Of a stretch of DNA of 64,000 nt, positions 53,513 through 61,666 are shown piece after piece. Position 1 is the stretch's first letter. Each line of letters begins with the position of its first letter. Position numbers and translations under genes: made by a program. Under the pieces are notes generated by a model, which was not told the DNA's origin, made no database searches, and worked only from the letters and a program-made list of their open reading frames with translations. The DNA is from JBAOHV01 sp963714875 (lineage in GTDB: Bacteria > Actinomycetota > Acidimicrobiia > Acidimicrobiales > Microtrichaceae): contig CAVQQI010000008.1 of NCBI GenBank assembly GCA_963714875.1, positions 124,001 to 188,000 on the forward strand, given 5' to 3'.

Positions 53513-54541
53513 TCAGACGCGCGCCGTTCGTGCCGAGCGTGCTGCGGCGACGAGCCCGAGCGTGTCCAGCCGACCCTGCAGCGACCGCGAGGACGGAGCG
53601 ACGATCACCTCGTCGGCATCCGCGAAGCGCTGGAACTCGTCGATCTGGTCGGCCACCTGTGCGCCGGTGCCGGTGGCGGTGTGGGTCATCATCGTGGCGA
53701 CCTGTCGGCCCTGGGCGGAGTTCACCAGCGCATCCAGCTCGGCCTCGTCGAGTCGACGCCCTCCGGCGAGGAACATCGCGACCCGCGCGCGCAGCACCGC
53801 GTCGAACTCGTCCCGGGCAGCGTCGGCGTCGTCGGCGGCGATCACGTTCATGGCCGCCAGGACCCGGGGTTCGCCCAGCTGCTCCGACGGCTCGAACTGC
53901 TCCCGGTAGAGCGCGACCGCACGGGTGAGCGCCTCGGGAGCGAAGTGCGAGGCGAAGGCGTACGGCAGGCCGAGTCGGGCGGCCAGCTGCGCGCCGAACA
54001 ACGACGAGCCGAGCAGGTACAGCGGCACCTTGGTCCCGGCCCCCGGGACGGACCGGACGCCGGGCACGGTGCTCTCGCCGGCCAGGTAGCCCTGGAGCTC
54101 CAGCACGTCGCGGGGGAAGGACTCCGCGGCCCCGGGGTCGCGGCGCATGGCGCGCACCGTGGGCAGATCGGTGCCGGGCGCCCGGCCCAATCCCAGCTCG
54201 ATCCGGCCGGGATGCAGCGTGGCGAGCATCCCGAACTGCTCGGCGATCGTCAACGGCGAGTGGTTGGGCAACATGACCCCGCCGCTGCCCAGCAGGATCG
54301 ACCCGGTGTGGGCAGCGACATGGGCGATCAGCACCGCCGGTGCCGACGAGGCGATCGACGTCATGTTGTGGTGCTCGGCGTACCAGACGCGTCGGTAGCC
54401 GAGGTCCTCGGCGTGCTGGGCGAGTGCCACACAACCGTCCAGCGCCTCGCGCTCGGTCGCGCCGCCCGAGACGATGGCCAGATCGAGGATCGACAACGGT
54501 TCGGGGGTGGGGGGCGTGGGGGTGGGGGGCGAGGGTGACAT
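53513..54541 (-). CDS. LLM-class flavin-dependent oxidoreductase
   Basis: A 342-residue luciferase-like barrel protein. It has RRVWYAEHHNMTSIASSAPAV, GSGGVMLPNHSPLTIAEQFG, LGLGRAPGTD and LLGSSLFGAQLAARLGLPYAFASH, which match the LuxA-like type 1 (MsnO8) group using FMN. The first 14 residues are a Pro/Thr repeat of no clear role, so the true start may be slightly downstream. It is 26 bases before the DJ-1 gene on the same strand and may be co-transcribed with it. Confidence 0.88.
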   Translation of the reverse strand: MSPSPPTPTPPTPEPLSILDLAIVSGGATEREALDGCVALAQHAEDLGYRRVWYAEHHNMTSIASSAPAVLIAHVAAHTGSILLGSGGVMLPNHSPLTIAEQFGMLATLHPGRIELGLGRAPGTDLPTVRAMRRDPGAAESFPRDVLELQGYLAGESTVPGVRSVPGAGTKVPLYLLGSSLFGAQLAARLGLPYAFASHFAPEALTRAVALYREQFEPSEQLGEPRVLAAMNVIAADDADAARDEFDAVLRARVAMFLAGGRRLDEAELDALVNSAQGRQVATMMTHTATGTGAQVADQIDEFQRFADADEVIVAPSSRSLQGRLDTLGLVAAARSARTARV

Positions 54542-54643
54542 CGGCGCTCCGGGGGCTGGATGGTGCCGTCACAGCCTGTCACGGTCGATGCAGCGACCGG
54601 CACGCGCCGGCCGGCCGGCAGCCGGGCGTCGGCCCAGCGCCGC

Positions 54644-56473
54644 TCACGTGTCGCGGGTGATCTCCAGCAGCTGGTCGGCGTCGATACCGGTCAGCACCTG
54701 AGGTGCGTCGTCGCCCGGCCAGGTCACCTCGACCCGGTCGACCGTGTCGCTCTCGCCGAGCCCCACGTGGACCTCGGCGGGGACCTGCGACTCGTAGGAC
54801 CCGCCGGTGCGGATCCACTGCGTGACGGGCGGGCCGTCGGGGGTCGTGAACACCGCGACCTCGGCGCCGATGCCGGCCCGGTTGCCCGGGTTGTCCGGGT
54901 CGTCCAACGACACCGTGAGCCAGTGACGCTGTGGGCTGTCGTTGCGGTACAGCAGCGGCGCCCGACCGAAGTTGGTCACCAGCAGGTCCAGGTCGCCGTC
55001 CCGATCCATGTCGAACGGCACCAGAGCCCGCCCGAGCCCGGTGTCGCTCAGGCCGACCGACTCGGCGACGTCGACGAAGGTGTCGCCGTCGGGCACCCAG
55101 AAGACCATCGGATCGTCCGCCGCGGTCCCCGGTGGTGCGTCGGTGCCCGGCGGTTCGATGCTGTACCCGTTGGTCATCACCACCGACAGGCGTCCGTCGT
55201 TGCCGAAGTCCTCGATCGCCGCTCCCCAGCCCCATCCGCCGTTGCGCAGGCCGAGGTCGTCGGTCGCATCGGTGAAGGTGCCGTCACCGTCGTTGAGGAA
55301 GGCGCGGTTGCCCGACGAGCCGAAGCCGCCCAGCTCGATCGGTGCCGGCTCGTCGCCGACCGGGCCGATGCTGGTGACGAACCAGTCGGGCAGCCCGTCG
55401 GCGTTCAGGTCACGTACGACCGAGCCCATGCCGTTCTCATCGGTCGCGACGCCCGAGCCGGCGGTGATGTCGTCGAAGCGCTCTCCCTCGACGTTGCGGA
55501 ACACCCGGCTGGTGCAGAAGTCGCCGGTGATCAGCAGGTCGTCCCAACCGTCGTCGTCGATGTCGGCGAAGCTGCCGGTGAACCCCAGGATCTCCGAGAA
55601 GGGCAGCCCGACCTGCTCCGAGACGTCGGCGAACCGACCGTCACCCTCGTTGCGGTACAGCCGACCGCGGTTGGGGGGCGCGTCCCCGGCCCGGGGAAAT
55701 CCTCGTTCGCGCAGCCAGGCGGCGCGGGCGCACACCAGGCTGCCGTCGGGGTCGTCCGCAGCGCTGATGCTCTCCGCCGCCGGATCGGCGAGCGCCGCGG
55801 GGACAACGTCGTCCCAGTGGGTCAACAACAGGTCGAGTCGTCCGTCGCGGTCGTAGTCGGCGAACGTCACCCCGTGCATCTGGGCCAGCTCGCCGTCGGG
55901 GACCGGTGGCAGATCGTCCAGTCCGCTGCCCGCGGTGCCGTCGATGAAGCGACCGTCGCCCTCGTTGAGGTAGAGCACCGTTGCGTTGCGGCCTGCGCCG
56001 GTGACCACCAGATCCGGGTCGCCGTCGGCGTCGACATCGGCGAAGCCCGCTGCGCTGGAGCCGCCGTCGGGGTCGTTGCCGGCGACCCCGGCCTCGTCGG
56101 TCGCGTCGGAGAAGCTGCCCGAACCGTCGTTGAGCAGCAGCCGGTTCGTGGTGCCGACGCGGGTCAGGTAGAGATCCACGTCGCCGTCGTCGTCGACGTC
56201 GGCCGCCGCGGCGCCGGCGGTCATGGCCGACTCGCCCGACAGCTCGGTCGAGCTGTGCGGCGCGTCGAGCCCGGCGGAGTCGGTCACGTCGGTGAACGCG
56301 ATGCCGGCCGCCAGCTCGGCGCCAGCGGCGAGCTGCTCATCGAGCGCCGTGCTCGACGGTGCGGCCGATCCGGTGTCGTCCTCCGAGGATCCTGACCACA
56401 GGCGCACGGCCACGAGGGTGACCAGCACGGCCACGAAGGCCGCGATCGGAAGGAGTCGTCGCTGGGTCGCCAT
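54644..56473 (-). CDS. CRTAC1/ASPIC-UnbV family FG-GAP repeat protein
   Basis: A 609-residue secreted or membrane-anchored protein. After an N-terminal signal-anchor (AAFVAVLVTLVAVRLW) comes a series of FG-GAP/VCBS blades, each with a calcium-binding DxDxDG loop (DVDDDGDVD, DVDADGDPD, DYDRDGRLD, DIDDDGWDD, DLNADGLPD, DMDRDGDLD). The C-terminal ASPIC/UnbV domain follows (GNRAGIGAEVAVF, GGSYESQVPAEVHVGLG). UnbV-type genes occur next to UnbU, first noted in enediyne clusters and widely elsewhere. Function unknown. It is divergent from unbU, about 150 bases apart. Confidence 0.88.
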   Translation of the reverse strand: MATQRRLLPIAAFVAVLVTLVAVRLWSGSSEDDTGSAAPSSTALDEQLAAGAELAAGIAFTDVTDSAGLDAPHSSTELSGESAMTAGAAAADVDDDGDVDLYLTRVGTTNRLLLNDGSGSFSDATDEAGVAGNDPDGGSSAAGFADVDADGDPDLVVTGAGRNATVLYLNEGDGRFIDGTAGSGLDDLPPVPDGELAQMHGVTFADYDRDGRLDLLLTHWDDVVPAALADPAAESISAADDPDGSLVCARAAWLRERGFPRAGDAPPNRGRLYRNEGDGRFADVSEQVGLPFSEILGFTGSFADIDDDGWDDLLITGDFCTSRVFRNVEGERFDDITAGSGVATDENGMGSVVRDLNADGLPDWFVTSIGPVGDEPAPIELGGFGSSGNRAFLNDGDGTFTDATDDLGLRNGGWGWGAAIEDFGNDGRLSVVMTNGYSIEPPGTDAPPGTAADDPMVFWVPDGDTFVDVAESVGLSDTGLGRALVPFDMDRDGDLDLLVTNFGRAPLLYRNDSPQRHWLTVSLDDPDNPGNRAGIGAEVAVFTTPDGPPVTQWIRTGGSYESQVPAEVHVGLGESDTVDRVEVTWPGDDAPQVLTGIDADQLLEITRDT

Positions 56474-56623
56474 GATCGAGGTGGGACCGACACGATACCG
56501 ACCGGCCCGACTCGCTGCGGTGCCTTGTGCCGGTCGGGCCCTGCGCCCATACTCGTGCGAAGCGGCCGGGGGGTCCGAGTGGCGGGAACGGGAGTGATCC
56601 GGGGAGACGTGCAGACCGCCGAC

Positions 56624-58108
56624 ATGGCTCGCCGCGCCCCCGCCGATCCGGACCAGCGCCCTGCCGAGTGGAGCGTCCAGCTACCGAAGATCCGCGACCC
56701 CCGGCTGCACGTCGCCGGAGTCCTGGTCACCGTGCAGGTGCTGGGTCAGGTCAGCATCGGGTTCGACCTGTCGATCGCCCAGATCCTGGTGGCCATGGGT
56801 ACCGCCGGGCTGCTCGAGGTCCTGCTGACGGCCCGGCGCACCAGGGTGATCGCCTGGCCGGCCAGTGCGCTGCTCACCGGCAACGGGGTGGCGCTGCTGC
56901 TGCGGGTGCCGGGCACCGAGCACGGCGACTGGTTCTCGATGCGTGGGTGGTGGGTGTTCGCCGCGACCGCGGCGCTCGCCGTGCTGTCCAAGTACGTGAT
57001 CCGCTCCGGCGACCGACCGCTGTTCAACCCGTCCAACTTCGCGCTCGTCGTGACGTTCCTGGTGCTGGGTGCACAGTTCGCCGACCCACAGGACCTGTGG
57101 TGGGGTCCGATGTCGATCGGACTGGCGGTGACCTACGCGGTGATCATCGTCGGGGGCGTCGTCATCACCCGGCGGCTGCACCTTCTCAGGGTGTCGATCT
57201 CGTTCTGGGCGGTGTTCGGGACGCTCATGGCGGCGCTGGCACTCACCGGTCACTCGATCGCCGCCCGCTGGAGCCTCGCACCGGTCGCGGGCCTGGACTA
57301 CTGGACCACCGTCGTGCTGTCGCCCGAGATCCTCATCTTCGTGTTCTTCATGATCACCGACCCGCGTACCGCTGCCCGGGGACGAACCGCAGGAATGCTG
57401 TTCGGCGGGCTCGTCGCAGCGACGAGCGCAGTGCTGGTCGCGTTCCAGTCCACCGAGTACGCCACCAAGGTCGCGCTGCTCACGGGGTTGGTCGTGGTGT
57501 GTGCTGCTCGTCCGTTGATCGAGCGTCTGGCCCCCGGCATCGACGAACCGCCGTCCGACTGGCTGGCCGCCGACCTCCGGCGCCCGGCGCTGCTGGGCGT
57601 CGGCACGCTGGCGATGGCCGCGCTGGTGCTGGTCGGGGCCACCACGGTCACGACCGTGCAGCCCTCGGCGGTCAGCGGTGACACCGCCGCAGCGCGCCCC
57701 CGGATCGAGCTGCGTCAGGACCAGCGCCCGAGTATCGAGGTCATCGACACCACCGCGATCCTCGGCGAACCGATCGACGATGCGACGGCACGGCGCCTGA
57801 CCGACGAGGTCGTGGCCGCGCTGTTGGTCGCCGATGCAGCGGTCGAGCACTCGGATCCGGCCATGGCTGCCACGGTCGCGACGGGCCCCTATCGCGAGGA
57901 TCTGGCAGGTCGCGGTCCCAGCCCTGCACCCGATCGCACGATCACCTCGGCGGTCGTCGACGTCGTACGCGATCCGGGCGACTTCCAGGCGGTGCCGCGC
58001 ATGTCGGTCGAGCTGACCGGGACCGAGGACGGCGAACCGTGGTCCACCACGCTGCACGTCTGGGTCACCTCGGCGGGGGCGTTCCTGGAGCGCGAGGTTC
58101 CCGCCTGA
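56624..58108 (+). CDS. UnbU-like membrane protein (RnfD/NqrB-related fold)
   Basis: About 494 residues. Some ten membrane helices with PASALLTGNGVALLLRVPGT, the conserved RPLFNPSNFALV and a VLSPEILIFVFFMITDPRTA motif resemble the RnfD/NqrB family, in the branch named UnbU after enediyne clusters. The NPSN/TDP pattern matches the transporter-like core. A soluble C-terminal part (from about 375) is predicted outside the membrane. It probably moves an ion or electrons with UnbV. The start is uncertain: ATG 56624 is used; upstream GTG codons are in frame. Confidence 0.8.
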   Translation: MARRAPADPDQRPAEWSVQLPKIRDPRLHVAGVLVTVQVLGQVSIGFDLSIAQILVAMGTAGLLEVLLTARRTRVIAWPASALLTGNGVALLLRVPGTEHGDWFSMRGWWVFAATAALAVLSKYVIRSGDRPLFNPSNFALVVTFLVLGAQFADPQDLWWGPMSIGLAVTYAVIIVGGVVITRRLHLLRVSISFWAVFGTLMAALALTGHSIAARWSLAPVAGLDYWTTVVLSPEILIFVFFMITDPRTAARGRTAGMLFGGLVAATSAVLVAFQSTEYATKVALLTGLVVVCAARPLIERLAPGIDEPPSDWLAADLRRPALLGVGTLAMAALVLVGATTVTTVQPSAVSGDTAAARPRIELRQDQRPSIEVIDTTAILGEPIDDATARRLTDEVVAALLVADAAVEHSDPAMAATVATGPYREDLAGRGPSPAPDRTITSAVVDVVRDPGDFQAVPRMSVELTGTEDGEPWSTTLHVWVTSAGAFLEREVPA

Positions 58109-58261
58109 GCGGTCGCCGTCCGGGCCGGTGGAATCCGCCGTTCCGATCGCTAGCGTCGCAGGGGCCGCATGGGTGCGGTCAGGAACTGGGAGCGGTGCCG
58201 GCAGGGCACGTACGGGGCGTCGTGGCCCCGCGCTCCGGCCCACGGTGAGATGGAGTGTCCG

Positions 58262-59359
58262 ATGCCGGTGAACGACGACGGTCAGTGGGGACAGCTGGCC
58301 CACGAGGCGTTCGGTGTCGAGGACCGGCGCCTGCGCCTGTCGGACGCCGCCGCGGGCATGGTCGCTGCCACGGGACCACTTGTGGTCGGCCTGGTCATCG
58401 ACCAGCCGCACGCAGGGCTGGTCGCGGCGCTCGGCGGACTGAACGTCGCACTGTCGATGACGCCTGGTCGACCGGGTGATCGCGCCCCATGGGGTGTCGT
58501 CACGCTGGTCGCTGCCACGGCGCTGATCGGGTTGGCAACGGCGGTCCACCCGATCGTGTGGCTGTCGGTCGCCGTCGCGTTCGTGGTCGTCGGCATCGCA
58601 TCGCTCCTGCGCGTGCTCGGACCCCAGGGCGCACTGGTGGGATTCGTCGTGTCCGCGGTGTTCGTCATCGGCAACGGGTTGGCAGGGTCCGCTGCCGATG
58701 CCCCGGCGCGGGCAGCGCAGTTCTTCGCCGGCGGCCTTGCCGCGCTGGTGCTCATGATGCTGGCCGGCGTCGCCGACCGGCCCGCCCACCGAACCGATGA
58801 CCGGGGCGGGTGGGGCGATGTCATCGCTGCGGCACGGGTCGGCGGCGGGGTCCGCCGGTACGCCATGGTGCTCGGCGCGACCATCGCGGCCACGACGCTG
58901 GTGTACCGCGTCGCCGAGCTGGACTTCGGCTACTGGATCCCGCTCACCGCGCTCGCGGTCCTCCAGCCCGATGCGCACGCCAGTCGGGTGCGGTTGGTGC
59001 AACGGGCATCGGGCACGGTGCTGGGGTGCCTGGTGGTGGCGCTGGCGGTCGCCTCGTCGGTGTCGGCGCCGCTGCTCGTCGGCGCGGTCGCACTGACGTC
59101 GTTCGGGCTGTTCGCGCTGCGGGAGCGCAGCTACCACTGGCTCGTGACGCTGCTCACGCCGACCGCGCTGTTGATGATCAGCACGGTCGACTTCCAGGGC
59201 GACGACATCGCAGTGCGCCGCGTCGCCGACACCGCGGTCGGCCTGGCCGTCGCGATGGTGGTCCTTGCGGCGGTCAGCCGGACCGGTCCGCGCAGCGTGC
59301 TGCGCGGACCGGGACCGTCACGACCACAGGTTCACGGGGCGTCGGCGAAGCGGAGGTAG
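58262..59359 (+). CDS. FUSC-family (aromatic acid exporter-like) membrane protein
   Basis: A 365-residue membrane protein with two clusters of helices. The second half carries the FUSC-type signature: YWIPLTALAVLQPDAHASRVRLVQRASGT, where YWIPLTALAVLQPD is close to the conserved motif of the fusaric acid resistance / AaeB families. It probably exports aromatic or phenolic acids. ATG 58262 follows a GGAG site; the longer frame upstream is not conserved. Its stop overlaps the convergent peroxiredoxin gene by 28 bases. Confidence 0.82.
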   Translation: MPVNDDGQWGQLAHEAFGVEDRRLRLSDAAAGMVAATGPLVVGLVIDQPHAGLVAALGGLNVALSMTPGRPGDRAPWGVVTLVAATALIGLATAVHPIVWLSVAVAFVVVGIASLLRVLGPQGALVGFVVSAVFVIGNGLAGSAADAPARAAQFFAGGLAALVLMMLAGVADRPAHRTDDRGGWGDVIAAARVGGGVRRYAMVLGATIAATTLVYRVAELDFGYWIPLTALAVLQPDAHASRVRLVQRASGTVLGCLVVALAVASSVSAPLLVGAVALTSFGLFALRERSYHWLVTLLTPTALLMISTVDFQGDDIAVRRVADTAVGLAVAMVVLAAVSRTGPRSVLRGPGPSRPQVHGASAKRR

Positions 59360-59958
59360 GGCCGCACCTCTTCGACGTTGGCGAACTTCGCCTTGGCATC
59401 CTCGGTCGACACCGTCGGCGCGACGACCACGCGGTCGCCCGGTCGCCAGTCGGCCGGGGTGGCGATGGTGTTGGCGTCGGTCGCCTGCAGTGCGTCGATG
59501 ACGCGGACGATCTCGTCGAAGTTGCGCCCGACCGACTTCGGGTAGGTCAGCACCAGCCGGATCTTGTCGGCGGGATCGACGATGAAGACCGAACGCACCG
59601 TCGAGGTGTCGCCCTCGCCGGGGTGGATCATGTCGTAGAGCTCCGCGACCTTGCGGTCCGGGTCGGCGACGATCGGGAAGTTCAGGTCCGTGCCACCCAC
59701 CTCGCCGATGTCGGGCGCCCAGCGGCGGTGGTCCTCGACCGGATCGACCGACAGGGCGATCGCCTTCGTGTTGCGCTGCTCGAACTCGGTCTTGAGCGCC
59801 GAGGTACGGCCCAGCTCGGTGGTGCACACAGGGGTGAAGTCGGCCGGGTGGCTGAAGAACACGGCCCAGGAGTCCTTCTTCCAGTCGTGGAAGGAGATCT
59901 CGCCGTCGGTCGTCATGGCGGTGAAGTCGGGGGCGGTGTCGCCGAGATGGAGGCTCAT
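59332..59958 (-). CDS. 1-Cys peroxiredoxin (Prx6 type)
   Basis: A 208-residue peroxidase. The peroxidatic cysteine is Cys45 in the motif DFTPVCTTELG; the arginine and C-terminal dimer domain (RVIDALQATDANTIATPADW) are of the Prx6 type, which lacks a resolving cysteine. It reduces hydrogen peroxide and organic peroxides. ATG 59958 has an AAAGGA site. It converges on the FUSC gene. KatG in the same window gives a second peroxide defence. Confidence 0.93.
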   Translation of the reverse strand: MSLHLGDTAPDFTAMTTDGEISFHDWKKDSWAVFFSHPADFTPVCTTELGRTSALKTEFEQRNTKAIALSVDPVEDHRRWAPDIGEVGGTDLNFPIVADPDRKVAELYDMIHPGEGDTSTVRSVFIVDPADKIRLVLTYPKSVGRNFDEIVRVIDALQATDANTIATPADWRPGDRVVVAPTVSTEDAKAKFANVEEVRPYLRFADAP

Positions 59959-60047
59959 GGAGCGTCCTTTCGTGGTGGTTGCCGCCGGAGGTGTCCGGCG
60001 GGTCGATCCTAGAGAGCCGATCCGGGTCGCGGAAGAGCGGTTGCTGG

Positions 60048-60063
60048 TCGAACGTATGTTCGA
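60048..60063. promoter_or_regulatory. Perfect LexA SOS box before the DUF222-HNH gene
   Basis: TCGAAC-GTAT-GTTCGA, a perfect 6-4-6 palindrome, matches the actinobacterial/mycobacterial SOS box TCGAAC(N4)GTTCGA exactly and lies five bases before the ATG at 60068. LexA bound here would block transcription until DNA damage. 13E12-family genes in mycobacteria are known to carry such boxes. Confidence 0.93.
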
Positions 60064-60067
60064 TACA

Positions 60068-61543
60068 ATGATGCACATGGAACGAGCTGGGGAGCTCATC
60101 GACACCATCCGAGACGCCGCCGACGAGTTCAACGCGCTCGATCTCTCCTCGCTGACCCCGCAACAACTCGGTGGGCTCGTCCAACTGGTCGAACGCGCCC
60201 GCTGCGGCGTCGATGCCGCAGCCAACGCCGCGCTCGACCAGTTCGACGCCCACGGTGCCGCCGCGTACGCACGGGCTCCGCTCCACCACCTCCTGGCTCC
60301 GCCAGCACTGCCAGATGACCGGCGCGACCGCATCACGGCGTGTGCGCACCGCCCGGGCGCTGCGCCGCCTGCCCGTCGTCGCGGCAGGGGTTCCGCAGCG
60401 GCCGCTTCTCCGCGGACCAGGCCGACCTGTTCGCCCGCAGCCGCAACCCGCGCACCGATGACGCCATGTCGGTCGACGAAGCAGCACTCGCCGCGCTCGC
60501 CGACCAGCTCCGCCCCGACGACTTCGCCCGGGAGCTTCGCGGGTGGGCCGAGATGGTCGACACCGACGGCGCCGAACCCGATGCCGGCCACCGCAACCGC
60601 AGCTTCAACTTCGTCCACACCCTCGATGGCACCTGGACCGGCCGTCTCGACCTCGCCGCCGCCGACGGGCTCTTCGTCCACCACGCCATCGATGCCATGG
60701 CCGAAGCCCTGTATCGGACCCACGAAGCCGGCACCCAACCACCCTCTGCGGACAACAGCGCGCGACTGCGCACACCCACACAGCGCCGAGCCGATGCCCT
60801 TCTCGAGCTCATCCGCCGCGGCGCCGGGGAACCCGCCCAACCGTCCCAGCCCGACACCGCTACCCGCAGCGGCACAGATACCGCCGCCGTGCCCGCCGAC
60901 GTCGACACGGACACGGACACCTCAGCTCGCAGGTCGTCTGCGTCGATCCCCAGGGTCACGCTTTACCTCACCCTCGACGCGGGCGACCTCGAAGCCGGAC
61001 GCGGGGCCGACTCACTCGACCGAGACCACCTCGACCCCCGCGCAACCGACCGGCTGCTCTGCGACGCAGCGATCACCAGAGTCCTCAACGACCCCACCAC
61101 CGGCGCAGTGCTCAACTTCGGCCGCACCCGACGCGTCGTCACCCCCGCCCAACGAGCCGCGCTCGCCCTGCGCGACGGCGGCTGCAGCTTCCCTGGCTGC
61201 ACCGCGGCACCCCAGGACTGCGAAGCACACCACATCATCCACTGGCGCAACGGCGGCCCCACCAACCTCGACAACCTCACCCTCGCGTGCTGGGCCACAC
61301 ACCACCCACTCGTCCACGACGGCGGCTGGCACGTCACCGCCACCCCCAACGGGCGACCCACCTGGCTCCGACCCGACCACACCCCCGTCGATCAACAACC
61401 CGGATGGCAGGCCGAGCCACCCCAACACCACCCCCCACCCAGGAATGGCAGGACCCATCGCGGCCACGCGGGAGACGAACGACACCGACGAACTCGTCCG
61501 TCTCGCCCGCGAACGCGCCCACACGCTCCGCCCCGCTGCCTGA
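60068..61543 (+). CDS. DUF222-HNH endonuclease (13E12 family), three +1 frameshifts
   Basis: About 490 residues after repair. Frame 1: the DUF222 start ELIDTIRDAADEFNALD and LVERARCGVDAAANAALDQF. Frame 2 from about 60275: WLRQHCQMTGATASRRVRTA. Frame 3 from about 60390: GRFSADQADLFARSRN, then the long DUF222 helices. The HNH nuclease follows (RDGGCSFPGCTAAPQDCEAH, HHIIHWRNGGPTNLDNLTLAC). After a further shift near 61440 frame 1 resumes with NDTDELVRLARERAHTLRP to 61543. Each shift is one inserted base. The gene follows a perfect SOS box, so damage induction is very likely. ATG 60068, 60071 or 60077 are all possible. Confidence 0.8.
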   Translation: MMHMERAGELIDTIRDAADEFNALDLSSLTPQQLGGLVQLVERARCGVDAAANAALDQFDAHGAAAYARAPLHHLLAPPALPDDRRDRITACAHRPGAAPPARRRGRGSAAAASPRTRPTCSPAAATRAPMTPCRSTKQHSPRSPTSSAPTTSPGSFAGGPRWSTPTAPNPMPATATAASTSSTPSMAPGPAVSTSPPPTGSSSTTPSMPWPKPCIGPTKPAPNHPLRTTARDCAHPHSAEPMPFSSSSAAAPGNPPNRPSPTPLPAAAQIPPPCPPTSTRTRTPQLAGRLRRSPGSRFTSPSTRATSKPDAGPTHSTETTSTPAQPTGCSATQRSPESSTTPPPAQCSTSAAPDASSPPPNEPRSPCATAAAASLAAPRHPRTAKHTTSSTGATAAPPTSTTSPSRAGPHTTHSSTTAAGTSPPPPTGDPPGSDPTTPPSINNPDGRPSHPNTTPHPGMAGPIAATRETNDTDELVRLARERAHTLRPAA

Positions 61544-61652
61544 TCAGCCCACTCGCCAGCGAGCCGGCCGACGCCAGCGGGTTCCGGCGGACTCGACGCC
61601 GTTGGTCCACCACCGTGCCCCTTGGGGTCTGTGTCGACGTGGAGCGGCTGCG

Positions 61653-61658
61653 TACACT
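61653..61658 (+). promoter_or_regulatory. Putative -10 box for a leaderless histidine kinase transcript
   Basis: TACACT lies eight bases before an in-frame GTG at 61667, the spacing expected if transcription starts at the start codon. No Shine-Dalgarno sequence is visible before this GTG or before the ATG at 61691, which fits leaderless translation, common in actinobacteria. A weak -35-like TGTCGA lies at 61632-61637. Confidence 0.4.
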
Positions 61659-61666
61659 CAGTTGCC

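Noticed and set aside
54644..58108. Enediyne biosynthesis cluster
   Set aside because: UnbU and UnbV are named after such clusters, but no enediyne polyketide synthase or other biosynthetic gene is nearby, and the pair is common outside them.
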